Origin: Chitinophagales bacterium
GTDB lineage: Bacteria; Bacteroidota; Bacteroidia; Chitinophagales; UBA2359
DNA: 39,813 nt
Direction of reading: 5' to 3'
Assembly (NCBI GenBank): GCA_020629005.1
Contig: JAHDEE010000035.1
Span: 1-39,813 of the forward strand
The position numbers and the translations under genes were made by a program. The notes under the pieces are model-generated. The model made no database searches and was not told the DNA's origin. It saw nothing but the letters and a program-made list of their open reading frames with translations. Below, in pieces: positions 28,988 through 36,974 of the stretch (the first letter of the stretch is position 1; every line of letters begins with the position of its first letter).

Positions 28988-29170
28988 GGAGCGAAAGATT
29001 CATGCTCCCGGCACTGTCCTGCGCGCTATCCGCTGCAATGCTACTACCCTTCGCTGCTTCCTGCATCCCCTGGCAAGGTCTCCTTAAGGGAGCCCTTGCC
29101 AGGGGCGCAGTCAGGCGCTCAGTGCAGCAGCATTTCCGCTTCTATCGCGGCTATTTTGCACCGCCCCTCC
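28988..29170. repeat. Structured intergenic repeat, copy 2 (inverted)
   Basis: This is an about 183-base non-coding element, in opposite orientation to 8837-9027. It opens with GGAGC/GCTCC arms (28988-28992 and 29004-29008) and ends with GGCTATTTTGCA (29149-29160) and CCCCTCC (29164-29170). The interior differs from copy 1 and carries a long perfect stem. Like copy 1 it lies between convergent genes. Several short open frames cross it without any family signal. Confidence 0.6.
29067..29105. other. Perfect 12-bp stem-loop inside repeat copy 2
   Basis: Arms 29067-29078 and 29094-29105 are exact reverse complements (CCCCTGGCAAGG and its partner). The 15-base loop itself contains CTCC/GGAG able to extend the stem. 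No T-run follows on either strand, so it is structured DNA or RNA rather than a typical intrinsic terminator. Confidence 0.7.
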
Positions 29171-29184
29171 CTCCAACACACCAC

Positions 29185-29219
29185 TACTCTCTACTCTCTA
29201 CTCTCTACTCTCTACTCTC
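29185..29219. repeat. Heptanucleotide tandem repeat (TACTCTC)x5
   Basis: Five perfect copies of TACTCTC run from 29185 to 29219, so the last base of the array is also the third base of the M20 peptidase stop codon (TAG on the minus strand, 29221-29219). The array therefore lies immediately 3' of a gene end and next to the intergenic repeat. Slippage here would not change any called protein. Confidence 0.9.
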
Positions 29220-30592
29220 TAACAAGCACTCAACCTCGCAAACTCCTCATAGAAATATGGGATCGTCTCAATACCCTTATAGAAATTGAACAAGCCGTAA
29301 TGCTCATTCGGAGAATGGATCTGATCGCTGTTAAGTCCAAAGCCCATCAAAATTGTTTTTAGTCCCAAAGTCTTCTCGAAAAGTGCCACGATAGGGATAC
29401 TTCCACCGGCTCGGGCAGGAAGCGGAGCCTTGCCAAATCCCTTTTCCATTGCATAATGCGCAGCCTTGTAGCCCTTGTTATCAGTGGGAGTTAAATACGG
29501 CTGACCACCGTGAAACGGATCAACCTTTACCGAAACGCTACTAGGTGCAATTGCTTCGAAGTGCTTCTGGAAAAGATCGGCAATTTTGTGTGGGTCCTGG
29601 TTTGGCACAAGTCGCATAGAGATTTTTGCATGTGCTTTTGAAGGCAACACCGTCTTGGCACCTTCTTCTGTGTATCCACCCCAAATGCCATTGCAATCAA
29701 GCGTTGGTCTGATGGAGGCTCGCTCTATCGTTGTATAACCCGCTTCACCTTGTACATCAGCAATTCCCAGCATTTCCTTGTATGCATCCAGGTCAAACGG
29801 AGCCTTGTTCATAGCACTGCGCTCTTGCTCACCAAGTTCAAGTACATCATCGTAGAAATTCGGAATGGTGATATGGTTGTTCTCATCAGTGAGAGAAGCA
29901 ATCATTTTGCAAAGTACATTGATGGGGTTAGCTACTGCACCACCAAAAGTTCCAGAGTGCAGGTCCATGTTTGGCCCGGTAACTTCCACTTGTAAGTAGG
30001 TGATCCCCCGAAGGCCGCAGGTGATAGAAGGAATATCATTGGCAATAATAGATGTGTCTGAAACCAAAACGACATCTGCCGCCAACATTTCTTTATTCTG
30101 CTCAAGAAAAGGCCCCAGGCCTTCTGAGCCGACCTCTTCTTCACCTTCAATCATAAATTTCACATTGCAAGCCAGACTACCGGTTTTTACCATTGCCTCG
30201 AAAGCCTTGATATGCATATACATTTGCCCTTTGTCATCGCAGGCCCCGCGTGCATATATTTTCTCATCTTTAATCACCGGATCAAATGGTGGAGAATCCC
30301 AAAGGTCAAGTGGATCAGGAGGTTGCACATCATAATGACCATAAACCAACACGGTTGGTAAAGTTGGATCAATAATTTTTTCGCCGTACACAATAGGATG
30401 GCCCTCAATTTCGCAAACTTTCGATACATCGGCTCCTGCCTTTTCGAGCTCATCCCTGATAAGGGCAGCAGCTTTTTGCATATCGGCACTTCTAGAAGGA
30501 TCAGCACTTACTGAGGGAATGCGCAACAGACCCAATAGCTCATCCAGAAATCGGTCTTTGTGTTCGCTGATGTAGCTTTGACATTTTTGCAT
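29219..30592 (-). CDS. M20 family metallopeptidase (dipeptidase)
   Basis: A 457-residue cytoplasmic zinc peptidase of the M20 dipeptidase type (carnosinase/CNDP-like or succinyl-diaminopimelate desuccinylase-related). Metal and catalytic motifs are VLVYGHYDVQP (His86, Asp88), YARGACDDKGQ (Asp119), MIEGEEEVGSEGL (Glu151-153), a later SDTS segment and IHSPNEHYGL near the C-terminus. The dimerisation/lid domain has MDLHSGTFGGAVANP. Length and motifs are complete. Likely role is hydrolysis of dipeptides. It has its own promoter (30648-30679). The gene is convergent with the gpmI-lipoprotein pair and divergent from the outer-membrane gene pair. Confidence 0.93.
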   Translation of the reverse strand: MQKCQSYISEHKDRFLDELLGLLRIPSVSADPSRSADMQKAAALIRDELEKAGADVSKVCEIEGHPIVYGEKIIDPTLPTVLVYGHYDVQPPDPLDLWDSPPFDPVIKDEKIYARGACDDKGQMYMHIKAFEAMVKTGSLACNVKFMIEGEEEVGSEGLGPFLEQNKEMLAADVVLVSDTSIIANDIPSITCGLRGITYLQVEVTGPNMDLHSGTFGGAVANPINVLCKMIASLTDENNHITIPNFYDDVLELGEQERSAMNKAPFDLDAYKEMLGIADVQGEAGYTTIERASIRPTLDCNGIWGGYTEEGAKTVLPSKAHAKISMRLVPNQDPHKIADLFQKHFEAIAPSSVSVKVDPFHGGQPYLTPTDNKGYKAAHYAMEKGFGKAPLPARAGGSIPIVALFEKTLGLKTILMGFGLNSDQIHSPNEHYGLFNFYKGIETIPYFYEEFARLSAC

Positions 30593-30647
30593 AGTCTCGA
30601 AATTGAAATGTTAATATGGCCAATGGTGGCCCTGGGCTAAAGAGCTG

Positions 30648-30679
30648 CAAAAATACATATTGACTCTTTGTGCAGCAAA
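30648..30679 (-). promoter_or_regulatory. Consensus Bacteroidota promoter for the M20 peptidase
   Basis: On the minus strand a TTTG -33 box (30679-30676), a 20-base spacer and a perfect TATTTTTG -7 box (30655-30648) match the Bacteroidota consensus. Transcription should start near 30642, leaving an about 50-base leader before the ATG at 30592. Confidence 0.78.
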
Positions 30680-30747
30680 CCGCCTCTCTTGTCTCATATT
30701 TAAGCCAGATTAAGACCTGAATTAACTATTTTGTCGCAAATTACGCT

Positions 30748-31605
30748 ATGAGTTTACATCCCATATCCATTGCTCTAATGCTTGCGCTTCTTGTGCTTGG
30801 TGGAACTGCTGAGGCTGGCAACGACCTCAACGCAGTAGGAGGCAGAAGTGCGAGTTTGGCACATGCTTCGAGTCCTCTATCGGGCCCTTTCAGCACCTTC
30901 TATAATCCGGCTGGCTTGGCAAGACTCGAACAAATCAGTTTGGCAGCTTATTCTCAAAACCGGTTTTTGCTGGAAGATTTGAATCATCACAGCGTTGCAG
31001 CAGCGCTACCCACCAAGTCAGGCACTTTTGGAATCGGAGTGAGCTATTATGGATTTGAACTTTATAATGAAGCCAAAGGAAGTTTGGCTTATGGAAGAAA
31101 GTTGGCCCAAAACCTAACCTTGGGAGCTCAGTTTGACTTTTATCAGATTAGCCAGGCTGATTTCGACAGTAAAAGTGTGATGACCTTTGGCATTGGCGCA
31201 CAATATCGGCCTGTAAAAGATATCACGATCGGGGCGCATCTCTACAATCCAATCAATGCTAAGGTAACGGATTACACAGTGGACAACCTACCTACAATCA
31301 TACAACTAGGCATTTCTTACGAGGTGATACCAAACGTGCTTGTAATCACTGAAGCAGAAAAGAACATTGACGAGAAAGTAATCATCAAAGCTGCAGTGGA
31401 ATATCATCCCGTACCAGCCCTATTTGTTAGGGGAGGCATTGCCAGCAATCCGGGAATCATGGTACTTGGTGCCGGCATACAGCTTAAGAAATTTCGAATT
31501 GATGTGGGTGGAAGCTATCATTCTTACCTGGGATATAGCCCTCATGCCAGTCTAACATTTGGTCACCTGTTACCTTTTAAATCAAAAGATGAGCAGCCGC
31601 AATAG
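30748..31605 (+). CDS. PorV/UPF0164-like outer-membrane beta-barrel protein
   Basis: A 285-residue protein with a signal peptide (core ALMLALLVLGGTAEA). The family's N-terminal motif is GGRSASLAHASSP, followed by FYNPAGLA. The remainder is amphipathic beta strands ending in an aromatic-containing strand, typical of 14-stranded FadL/PorV-like barrels. Members in Bacteroidota include T9SS shuttle proteins (PorV, PorQ) but also many of unknown role, and I cannot assign it to either of those two. A TATTTTG box lies 15 bases before the ATG. Its 3' end overlaps the next outer-membrane gene by 17 bases, so the two are co-translated. Confidence 0.78.
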   Translation: MSLHPISIALMLALLVLGGTAEAGNDLNAVGGRSASLAHASSPLSGPFSTFYNPAGLARLEQISLAAYSQNRFLLEDLNHHSVAAALPTKSGTFGIGVSYYGFELYNEAKGSLAYGRKLAQNLTLGAQFDFYQISQADFDSKSVMTFGIGAQYRPVKDITIGAHLYNPINAKVTDYTVDNLPTIIQLGISYEVIPNVLVITEAEKNIDEKVIIKAAVEYHPVPALFVRGGIASNPGIMVLGAGIQLKKFRIDVGGSYHSYLGYSPHASLTFGHLLPFKSKDEQPQ

Positions 31606-33697
31606 TTTACGCTTATTCCTGCTGCTGGTCTTTATCTTGAGTTCAACACAACTGAAGGCCCAGGATGATCGCGATCGCGAACAGCAGCTAAATGCTTTCG
31701 AGCTAATCATAGAAGCCCTTTCTGAGCAAAACGATGAAGGCCTGACGGATGATACTTATCTGCAGCGTCTGTACGACATCTATGAGGATCCCATCGATCT
31801 CAACCGCGCTACGGAGGCACAACTGAGGAGCCTGGGATTGCTCAGTCAACCTCAAATCGATCAACTGCTGAATTATATCGACCGGGATGGAGATATGATG
31901 AGCATTTATGAACTTCAGGCTGTACCGCTGCTCGATGCTCAGACCATTGAGAACATACTGCCTTTTGTAATGGTAACCGGTAGGCGGGAGGTAGTACAAC
32001 CTACAATGCGCCACATGCTGTTTAACGGAAAAAATGAGCTCTTTCTGCGAATGCAACGAGTATTGCAAACGAAAGATGGATACCGCGATCGGATGGAGGG
32101 CGATAGCACCATCGCTGCTCCCTATCAAGGTAGTCCTGAAAAGCTCTATTTGCGATACAGACATAAGTATAAAACGCGCTTGAGTTACGGCCTCACGGCT
32201 GAAAAAGACGATGGCGAGGACTTTTTCCGAGGATCCAATAAGAATGGTTTTGACTTTTATTCAGCACATCTTTTTTTGCGGGATGTAGGGCCATTCGAGA
32301 GTCTTGCAATTGGAGATTATGAGGTCAATATCGGGCAGGGATTGGTCGCCTGGTCAGGATTTGCTTTCAGCAAAGGTCCCTATGTGTTGGATGTCAAGCG
32401 AGTCGCTAGACCGCTCAAGGCTTACACCTCTGTAAATGAAGCAAACTTTTTCCGCGGTATCGGTGCAACAACCAGCTGGAAACGCTGGCATCTAACAGGT
32501 TTTGCATCACGTAGAAAAATTGATGCAGGTATCGGTGTGCTGGATACGGTAACGAATAGCATCGATGCAATTAGCAGCTTTTACGAAAGCGGATACCACC
32601 GAACACTTTCGGATATCGCAAAAAAGAAAACGGTCGAAAAAACCAACTTTGGTGGACATCTGTCTTACTACTCCAGAAAGTTCAGCCTTGGATTAACAGC
32701 CATGTACACAGGTCTGGATCGACCAATTCTGACGGATCTTGACCCTTACCAAACCTTTCGCTTTCAGGGCGATAAATTGGTGAATTTTGGAATCAACTAT
32801 CACTATCTTTGGCATAATATCCACTTCTTTGGTGAAGCTGCGATGGATGATAATCAGGCGATTGCTACTATACAATCAGCCATGATCAATTTTGATGCCC
32901 CGCTCCAGATGGGTATCGTTCATCGCTACTACCAAAAAGACTATCAGTCCTTTTCCAGCGGAGCCTTTGGAGAAAATGGATCTCCCAGCAATGAATCTGG
33001 AACTTACATTTCTGCCACCTTTAAGCCGTTTCATGGATTGACGCTCGACACTTACTACGATTTGTTCAGGCATTCTTTCTTAAGATTTGAAATAGACGGT
33101 CCTTCAAGAGGAAATGACTACTTCGCACAGCTGACTTATCGTCCCAGCAGACGTACAGAGACTTATGTACGTTTTAAGAATGAAGTCAAGGAAAAGAATC
33201 GTCGTATTGGAGAAAATGAGGAAGCTGGCGCCTCCAAAGAGCTGTACAACACTGATCTGAAACGATTACGTTGGCATTTTCAGCATAGAGTGAACAGCGA
33301 AATTACCTTGAAAAGCCGTGTAGCATTTTCCTGGTTTGATTCGGGAACTGAAGAAATCGAAAAGGGAATGATGCTTTATCAGGATTTTAATTACGCTCCT
33401 AAGAATTGGCCACTTACCTTTGCCACGAGATTTGGACTATTTGATGTTGCCAGTTCAGATACCCGTATTTACACCTATGAGAATGATATTCTTTACGCTT
33501 TTTCAGTTCCAGGTTTTCAAGGAAAAGGCAGTAGATTCTATCTGATGACAAAGTACGAGCTGAATAGGCACTTTAGTTGCTGGCTACGCTTTGCACAAAC
33601 TTATTACAGTGATCGAGATGTCATTAGTAGTGGGAACGAGGAAATCCTGGGTAATAAGCGTTCTGACATCAAAGTGCAGGTCCGCTTTAAATGGTAA
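31589..33697 (+). CDS. Helix-hairpin-helix plus outer-membrane beta-barrel protein
   Basis: About 702 residues from the ATG at 31589, chosen because it begins a proper signal peptide (LRLFLLLVFILSS, cleavage after KAQ); an upstream ATG at 31559 would add ten residues without purpose. Residues about 69-127 form a ComEA-like double helix-hairpin-helix (DPIDLNRATEAQLRSLG ... AVPLLDAQTIENILPFV). The rest (about 145-702) is strand-rich and ends in a beta-barrel-like strand (KVQVRFKW), indicating an outer-membrane barrel. It is a recurrent Bacteroidota architecture of unknown function and commonly pairs with a PorV-like gene, as here. HHH motifs usually bind DNA, which is surprising in the periplasm and would suit DNA uptake, but this is speculation. 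Confidence 0.82.
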   Translation: MSSRNSLRLFLLLVFILSSTQLKAQDDRDREQQLNAFELIIEALSEQNDEGLTDDTYLQRLYDIYEDPIDLNRATEAQLRSLGLLSQPQIDQLLNYIDRDGDMMSIYELQAVPLLDAQTIENILPFVMVTGRREVVQPTMRHMLFNGKNELFLRMQRVLQTKDGYRDRMEGDSTIAAPYQGSPEKLYLRYRHKYKTRLSYGLTAEKDDGEDFFRGSNKNGFDFYSAHLFLRDVGPFESLAIGDYEVNIGQGLVAWSGFAFSKGPYVLDVKRVARPLKAYTSVNEANFFRGIGATTSWKRWHLTGFASRRKIDAGIGVLDTVTNSIDAISSFYESGYHRTLSDIAKKKTVEKTNFGGHLSYYSRKFSLGLTAMYTGLDRPILTDLDPYQTFRFQGDKLVNFGINYHYLWHNIHFFGEAAMDDNQAIATIQSAMINFDAPLQMGIVHRYYQKDYQSFSSGAFGENGSPSNESGTYISATFKPFHGLTLDTYYDLFRHSFLRFEIDGPSRGNDYFAQLTYRPSRRTETYVRFKNEVKEKNRRIGENEEAGASKELYNTDLKRLRWHFQHRVNSEITLKSRVAFSWFDSGTEEIEKGMMLYQDFNYAPKNWPLTFATRFGLFDVASSDTRIYTYENDILYAFSVPGFQGKGSRFYLMTKYELNRHFSCWLRFAQTYYSDRDVISSGNEEILGNKRSDIKVQVRFKW

Positions 33698-33756
33698 GCG
33701 AATGTTTGAAGCCAATAAGGTAGCTACATGCTGTGGCTGCACTGCATACAAACTTT

Positions 33757-33768
33757 GATGCTAGCATC
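33757..33768. other. 12-bp perfect palindrome upstream of dapD
   Basis: GATGCTAGCATC is self-complementary and lies 39 bases before the dapD start. It could be an operator half-site pair for the dapD unit. A TTTG overlaps its left edge (33754-33757) but no good -7 box follows. Confidence 0.35.
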
Positions 33769-33807
33769 GAGTTATCGCATTGCACAGTATAAAATCAAGG
33801 AAGGAAA

Positions 33808-34617
33808 ATGCATAAGGAAATCATAGAAGGTATTTGGGATGATCGCGATCAGCTCAAGGATACTTCAAAGCAAGCCATCATAAGAGAGGTTATTGAAGAA
33901 TTAGATAAGGGACGCTTACGGGTGGCCGAGCCTTCAGAGGATGGCTGGATAGTAAACGACTGGATCAAAAAGGCGGTCATCCTAAACTTTCCCATTAGCA
34001 CAATGGAAGTTATTAATGTAGGCCCTTTTGAGTTTCATGATAAGATGCCCCTTAAGAGAGACTACAAAGAATTGGGCGTACGTGTAGTTCCTCACGCCAT
34101 TGCAAGACATGGTGCTTTCATTGCCCCTGGGGTAATCATGATGCCAAGCTATGTCAATATCGGTGCTTATGTGGACTCAGGCTCAATGGTAGATACCTGG
34201 GCCACGGTTGGTTCCTGCGCTCAAATTGGTAAGAATGTGCACTTGAGTGGCGGCGTTGGCATAGGAGGTGTTTTAGAGCCTGTTCAAGCTGCTCCTGTGA
34301 TTATTGAGGACAACTGCTTTATCGGCTCCAGATGTATTGTAGTCGAAGGAGTACGAATTGAAGAAGAGGCCGTTCTTGGTGCCAATGTAGTCATCACACA
34401 GTCTACCAAAATTATTGATGTCAGTGGAGCAGAGGCAATTCATTACAAGGGCCGGGTTCCGGCAAGATCAGTTGTAATTCCTGGCAGCTACACCAAATCG
34501 TTTCCTGCTGGTTCCTATCAAGTGCCCTGTGCATTGATCATCGGTCAGCGAAAGGCCTCAACAGACAAGAAAACCTCTTTAAATGAGGCTTTGCGAGATT
34601 TTTCTGTTGCTGTTTAA
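33808..34617 (+). CDS. dapD: 2,3,4,5-tetrahydropyridine-2,6-dicarboxylate N-succinyltransferase
   Basis: A 269-residue cytoplasmic left-handed beta-helix acyltransferase that succinylates tetrahydrodipicolinate in the lysine/diaminopimelate pathway. Diagnostic segments are RVVPHAIARHGAFI, VMMPSYVNIGAYVD-like hexapeptide coils, GSMVDTWATVGSCAQIGKN, LSGGVGIGGVLEP and IEDNCFIGSRC. Length is normal. Unusually for this phylum, a good Shine-Dalgarno-like AAGGAAGG (33797-33804) precedes the ATG by three bases. The gene is followed after 31 bases by a beta-lactamase-fold gene on the same strand, likely in one transcript. Confidence 0.97.
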   Translation: MHKEIIEGIWDDRDQLKDTSKQAIIREVIEELDKGRLRVAEPSEDGWIVNDWIKKAVILNFPISTMEVINVGPFEFHDKMPLKRDYKELGVRVVPHAIARHGAFIAPGVIMMPSYVNIGAYVDSGSMVDTWATVGSCAQIGKNVHLSGGVGIGGVLEPVQAAPVIIEDNCFIGSRCIVVEGVRIEEEAVLGANVVITQSTKIIDVSGAEAIHYKGRVPARSVVIPGSYTKSFPAGSYQVPCALIIGQRKASTDKKTSLNEALRDFSVAV

Positions 34618-34648
34618 ACGCATTACCAATAGATTGCTCCTAGTACAC

Positions 34649-35731
34649 ATGCGCTGCTTATACTGCTTCATATTGCTACTGTTTCTGCCTGCATTTTTCG
34701 TGCAGGCACAGCTTGACCCGGATTTGGAGCAATCGATCAATTCAATGATTCGTAAACAGCAGTACAAGTACGGAAATCCTATCATTCAGGTTGGAGTGAT
34801 TCAAGCTGACAGATCGCAACTGTTCCTTTGGGGAGATGAACCCAAAAGTACTGTACCGGATAGTCTCCTGATGTTTGAGCTAGGAGCCACAACCAAGATC
34901 TTTTCGGCAATCATTATGATGGGACTCGCCAAAGACTCCATAATCAATATCGAAGGCCCTATCAGCGAGTTTCTGCCAGACAGCATTAGTAATGCAAAAC
35001 TGGATAACATAACCTTCTCCTCTCTTGCTTCGCATACAAGCGGCATGATGCGCTATCCCTACAATCTCAGATTCTCGCATTGGAACCAGGATAATCTGTA
35101 TCGTGATTATACAGACGAAAAGTTGCTGGAATTCCTGGAACGATACACCTTTAAGCAGAGTGAGGACAGCAAAAAGAAAAAGTACTGCCCATACAAATAC
35201 TCAGATGCCGGTTACGGTCTATTAGGCTATTTGATGGAAACTGCTTCTGGAAAAACCTATTCAGAACTTCTTGACTTGTACATAAAGAAACCCTTGAAAC
35301 TCAAGGCTACAGATGTGATTACTCCAACAATGCAGCATCTCGCAAGTCCCACGGACCTCAAAGGTGAACCCGCCAGCAATTGGATCTTTGATTCTATGGA
35401 GGCTACTGCAGGATTGGCAAGCAATCTGTATGAGATGATGGTCTTTGCTGCTGCTATTCTGAATCAAGAAGTTCCGCAGTATTTCAGCAGCACTATGCAA
35501 TTGATCTCCTGCACAGAGATGCAGTATCTGAAGGCAGGATATGGCTGGCACATCTTTATGGCCAATCGAAAGGATCCGCTTGTGTATACACATGCAGGTA
35601 ATACCGGCGGCTACAGCAGCTACATAGCCATCAATCCCAGCAACAAAACAGCAGTTGTACTTTTGAGCAATTCGAACGCCAGGGTTGATCAGCTTGGAAT
35701 TGATTTGCTCAACCTGATTAGCGGAAGATGA
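34649..35731 (+). CDS. Beta-lactamase-fold (serine hydrolase family) protein lacking the catalytic serine
   Basis: 360 residues from the ATG at 34649, which begins a clean signal peptide (FILLLFLPAFFVQAQ); an in-frame ATG at 34583 would overlap dapD. It aligns by eye with class C beta-lactamase/D-aminopeptidase family proteins: FELGATTKIFSAI (75-87), ITFSSLASHTSGM (121-133), YSDAGYGLLGYLM (184-196), and THAGNTGGYSSYI near the C-terminus. In active members the first motif is GSxxK, with Ser acylated; here it is Ala80-Thr-Thr-Lys83 (GCC at 34886). The YxN motif is Tyr184-Ser-Asp186. The predicted periplasmic protein is probably not a conventional serine hydrolase and may bind peptidoglycan peptides or act as a regulator. 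Placement after dapD suggests a wall-related role. Confidence 0.85.
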   Translation: MRCLYCFILLLFLPAFFVQAQLDPDLEQSINSMIRKQQYKYGNPIIQVGVIQADRSQLFLWGDEPKSTVPDSLLMFELGATTKIFSAIIMMGLAKDSIINIEGPISEFLPDSISNAKLDNITFSSLASHTSGMMRYPYNLRFSHWNQDNLYRDYTDEKLLEFLERYTFKQSEDSKKKKYCPYKYSDAGYGLLGYLMETASGKTYSELLDLYIKKPLKLKATDVITPTMQHLASPTDLKGEPASNWIFDSMEATAGLASNLYEMMVFAAAILNQEVPQYFSSTMQLISCTEMQYLKAGYGWHIFMANRKDPLVYTHAGNTGGYSSYIAINPSNKTAVVLLSNSNARVDQLGIDLLNLISGR

Positions 35732-36279
35732 CCAGTAGTCCACCACCAGCAATCTGCTACAACTTAAACCATTAACTTTCCAGGAGATCCCGAAGCTGTC
35801 GCAAGTCCAGGACAAAAGTCCTTGTTGGACTAACATATCGGGCTTTCCTTATCTCTCTAAGCCTCTGCCTAATACAGATTTTTATTGCCACCCATCAAAA
35901 CAACTCAATTTTGGCATGACATCTTCGTACAACATATATCGCTCTTCACTCACGCACACCATTGTTATAATCAGTTGATTTTCAACTTATTAGCAACAAA
36001 TCAAATTCATTGAATGAGTGGCGCAATTCTTGTGAGTACGTGTTTTGTTAGGAAAGTGTCTACAAAACTGGTTACTAGTGTCCATAATTGTGAGCACAAG
36101 TTGTTATCACATTTATGGAATATTTGGCGCTTTTATCTTTTGTCAAATGTCTTTTGATCTGAGCTTCACCATTAATGCCTCATTAACTAGACACCCTGTC
36201 CTTTTTTTGGCACAGGGATTGAAGCTTAGTTGGCCTCGGCTTTTAGACCAATACATTATTTACCAAAACTTAAATTTTT
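35732..36279. other. Long intergenic region with a hairpin
   Basis: 548 bases without a supportable gene. A hairpin at 35804-35831 (AGGAC-AAAA-GTCCT extended by AGTCC/GGACT across a 4-base bulge) follows the beta-lactamase-fold gene and may end its transcript, though it lacks a T-run. The remainder is AT-rich and should carry the promoter for the next gene; no perfect TTTG/TAnnTTTG pair was found. A plus-strand frame at 36045-36350 overlaps the next gene's signal peptide and is judged spurious. Confidence 0.5.
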
Positions 36280-36876
36280 ATGAAGAAGTTATTATTCACG
36301 GTTGCAGCATTCTGTCTTCTGACATTTGGCATCAATGCTCAATCTGCTGATTGTGACATCACCGGATTTCGTACTCAGACAATTGGAGGATGGGGAGCTG
36401 CACCAAGCGGCGATAACCCAGGGAGCTACCTTCAAGCTAACTTTGACAACGCCTTTCCTGATGGATTGACAATTGGTTGTGATGCTACTAGCGTATCCTT
36501 TACCAGCTGGAAGGCTGTCAACGATTACCTGCCAGCGGGTGGTACCCCTGATGTACTCAAGAAGAGCTACACAAACCCGAAGCCAGCTCAATTGAAGAAC
36601 ACCCTTGTATCGCAAGTGATCGCATTGACTTTGAGTCTGGGCTTTGATATCGCAGACCCTAACTACAGTTCTTCCACAACAAACCTTGGTGATTTGATGA
36701 TCGCTGAAGGCGAGTTCATGGGAATGACTGTAAACCAGGTATTAGCAATGGCCAACGATGCACTTTGCGGCGATGGCGATGTAGATGCTTTGAATGCGGC
36801 TGTTACGTCAATCAATGAAAACTTTGTGGACGGAACTTACTTCGGTACTTTCCTAAACTGTCCTTTCAGAAGATAA
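36280..36876 (+). CDS. Small secreted protein of an unnamed 'TQTIGGWG' family
   Basis: A 198-residue protein with a signal peptide (LFTVAAFCLLTFGINAQ). The mature part has two striking blocks: FRTQTIGGWGAAPSG with NPGSYLQANF near the N-terminus, and LVSQVIALTLSLGFDIADPNY in the middle, split by a turn. The C-terminus has NENFVDGTYFGTFLNCP. I recall this combination from secreted Bacteroidota proteins, where it can also be a C-terminal domain of larger surface proteins. I know no function or domain name. There is no T9SS sorting domain, so a periplasmic or Sec-exported fate is likely. It is flanked by a 548-base upstream gap and a strong terminator, suggesting a single, perhaps well-expressed gene. 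Confidence 0.82.
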   Translation: MKKLLFTVAAFCLLTFGINAQSADCDITGFRTQTIGGWGAAPSGDNPGSYLQANFDNAFPDGLTIGCDATSVSFTSWKAVNDYLPAGGTPDVLKKSYTNPKPAQLKNTLVSQVIALTLSLGFDIADPNYSSSTTNLGDLMIAEGEFMGMTVNQVLAMANDALCGDGDVDALNAAVTSINENFVDGTYFGTFLNCPFRR

Positions 36877-36901
36877 TTCGTAGCTGATCTCGCAAGACTA
36901 T

Positions 36902-36959
36902 GCATGATCAAATCGATGCCAACTGATTGCAGAGTGGGCTCGATTTGATCATGCTTTTT
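36902..36959 (+). terminator. Strong intrinsic terminator with 15-bp perfect stem
   Basis: Arms 36902-36916 and 36940-36954 are perfect reverse complements (GCATGATCAAATCGA and partner). GCC/GGC can extend the stem into the 23-base loop, and TTTTT (36955-36959) follows immediately. It ends the small secreted protein gene 25 bases after its stop. It also sits only 15 bases before the start of the LysM gene, so it could act as an attenuator for that gene. Confidence 0.88.
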
Positions 36960-36974
36960 GCATTACAAGCCTCT

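Noticed and set aside
29185-29219. Phase-variation switch by heptamer slippage
   Set aside because: The array lies after the stop codon and changes no called reading frame or promoter.
29002-29362. Plus-strand frames through the second repeat and the TACTCTC array
   Set aside because: The frames stay open because of the repeats and run antisense into the well-supported M20 peptidase.
34649-35731. Antibiotic-resistance beta-lactamase
   Set aside because: The nucleophile serine is replaced by alanine and the sequence is closer to generic serine-hydrolase/peptidase-like family members than to resistance enzymes.
36045-36350. 101-codon plus-strand frame before the small secreted protein
   Set aside because: Overlaps the clear signal peptide of the next gene in another frame and has no family signal.
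36927-36974. Earlier TTG or ATG starts for the LysM protein
   Set aside because: Both fall within the perfect terminator stem-loop and add residues that spoil the signal peptide.
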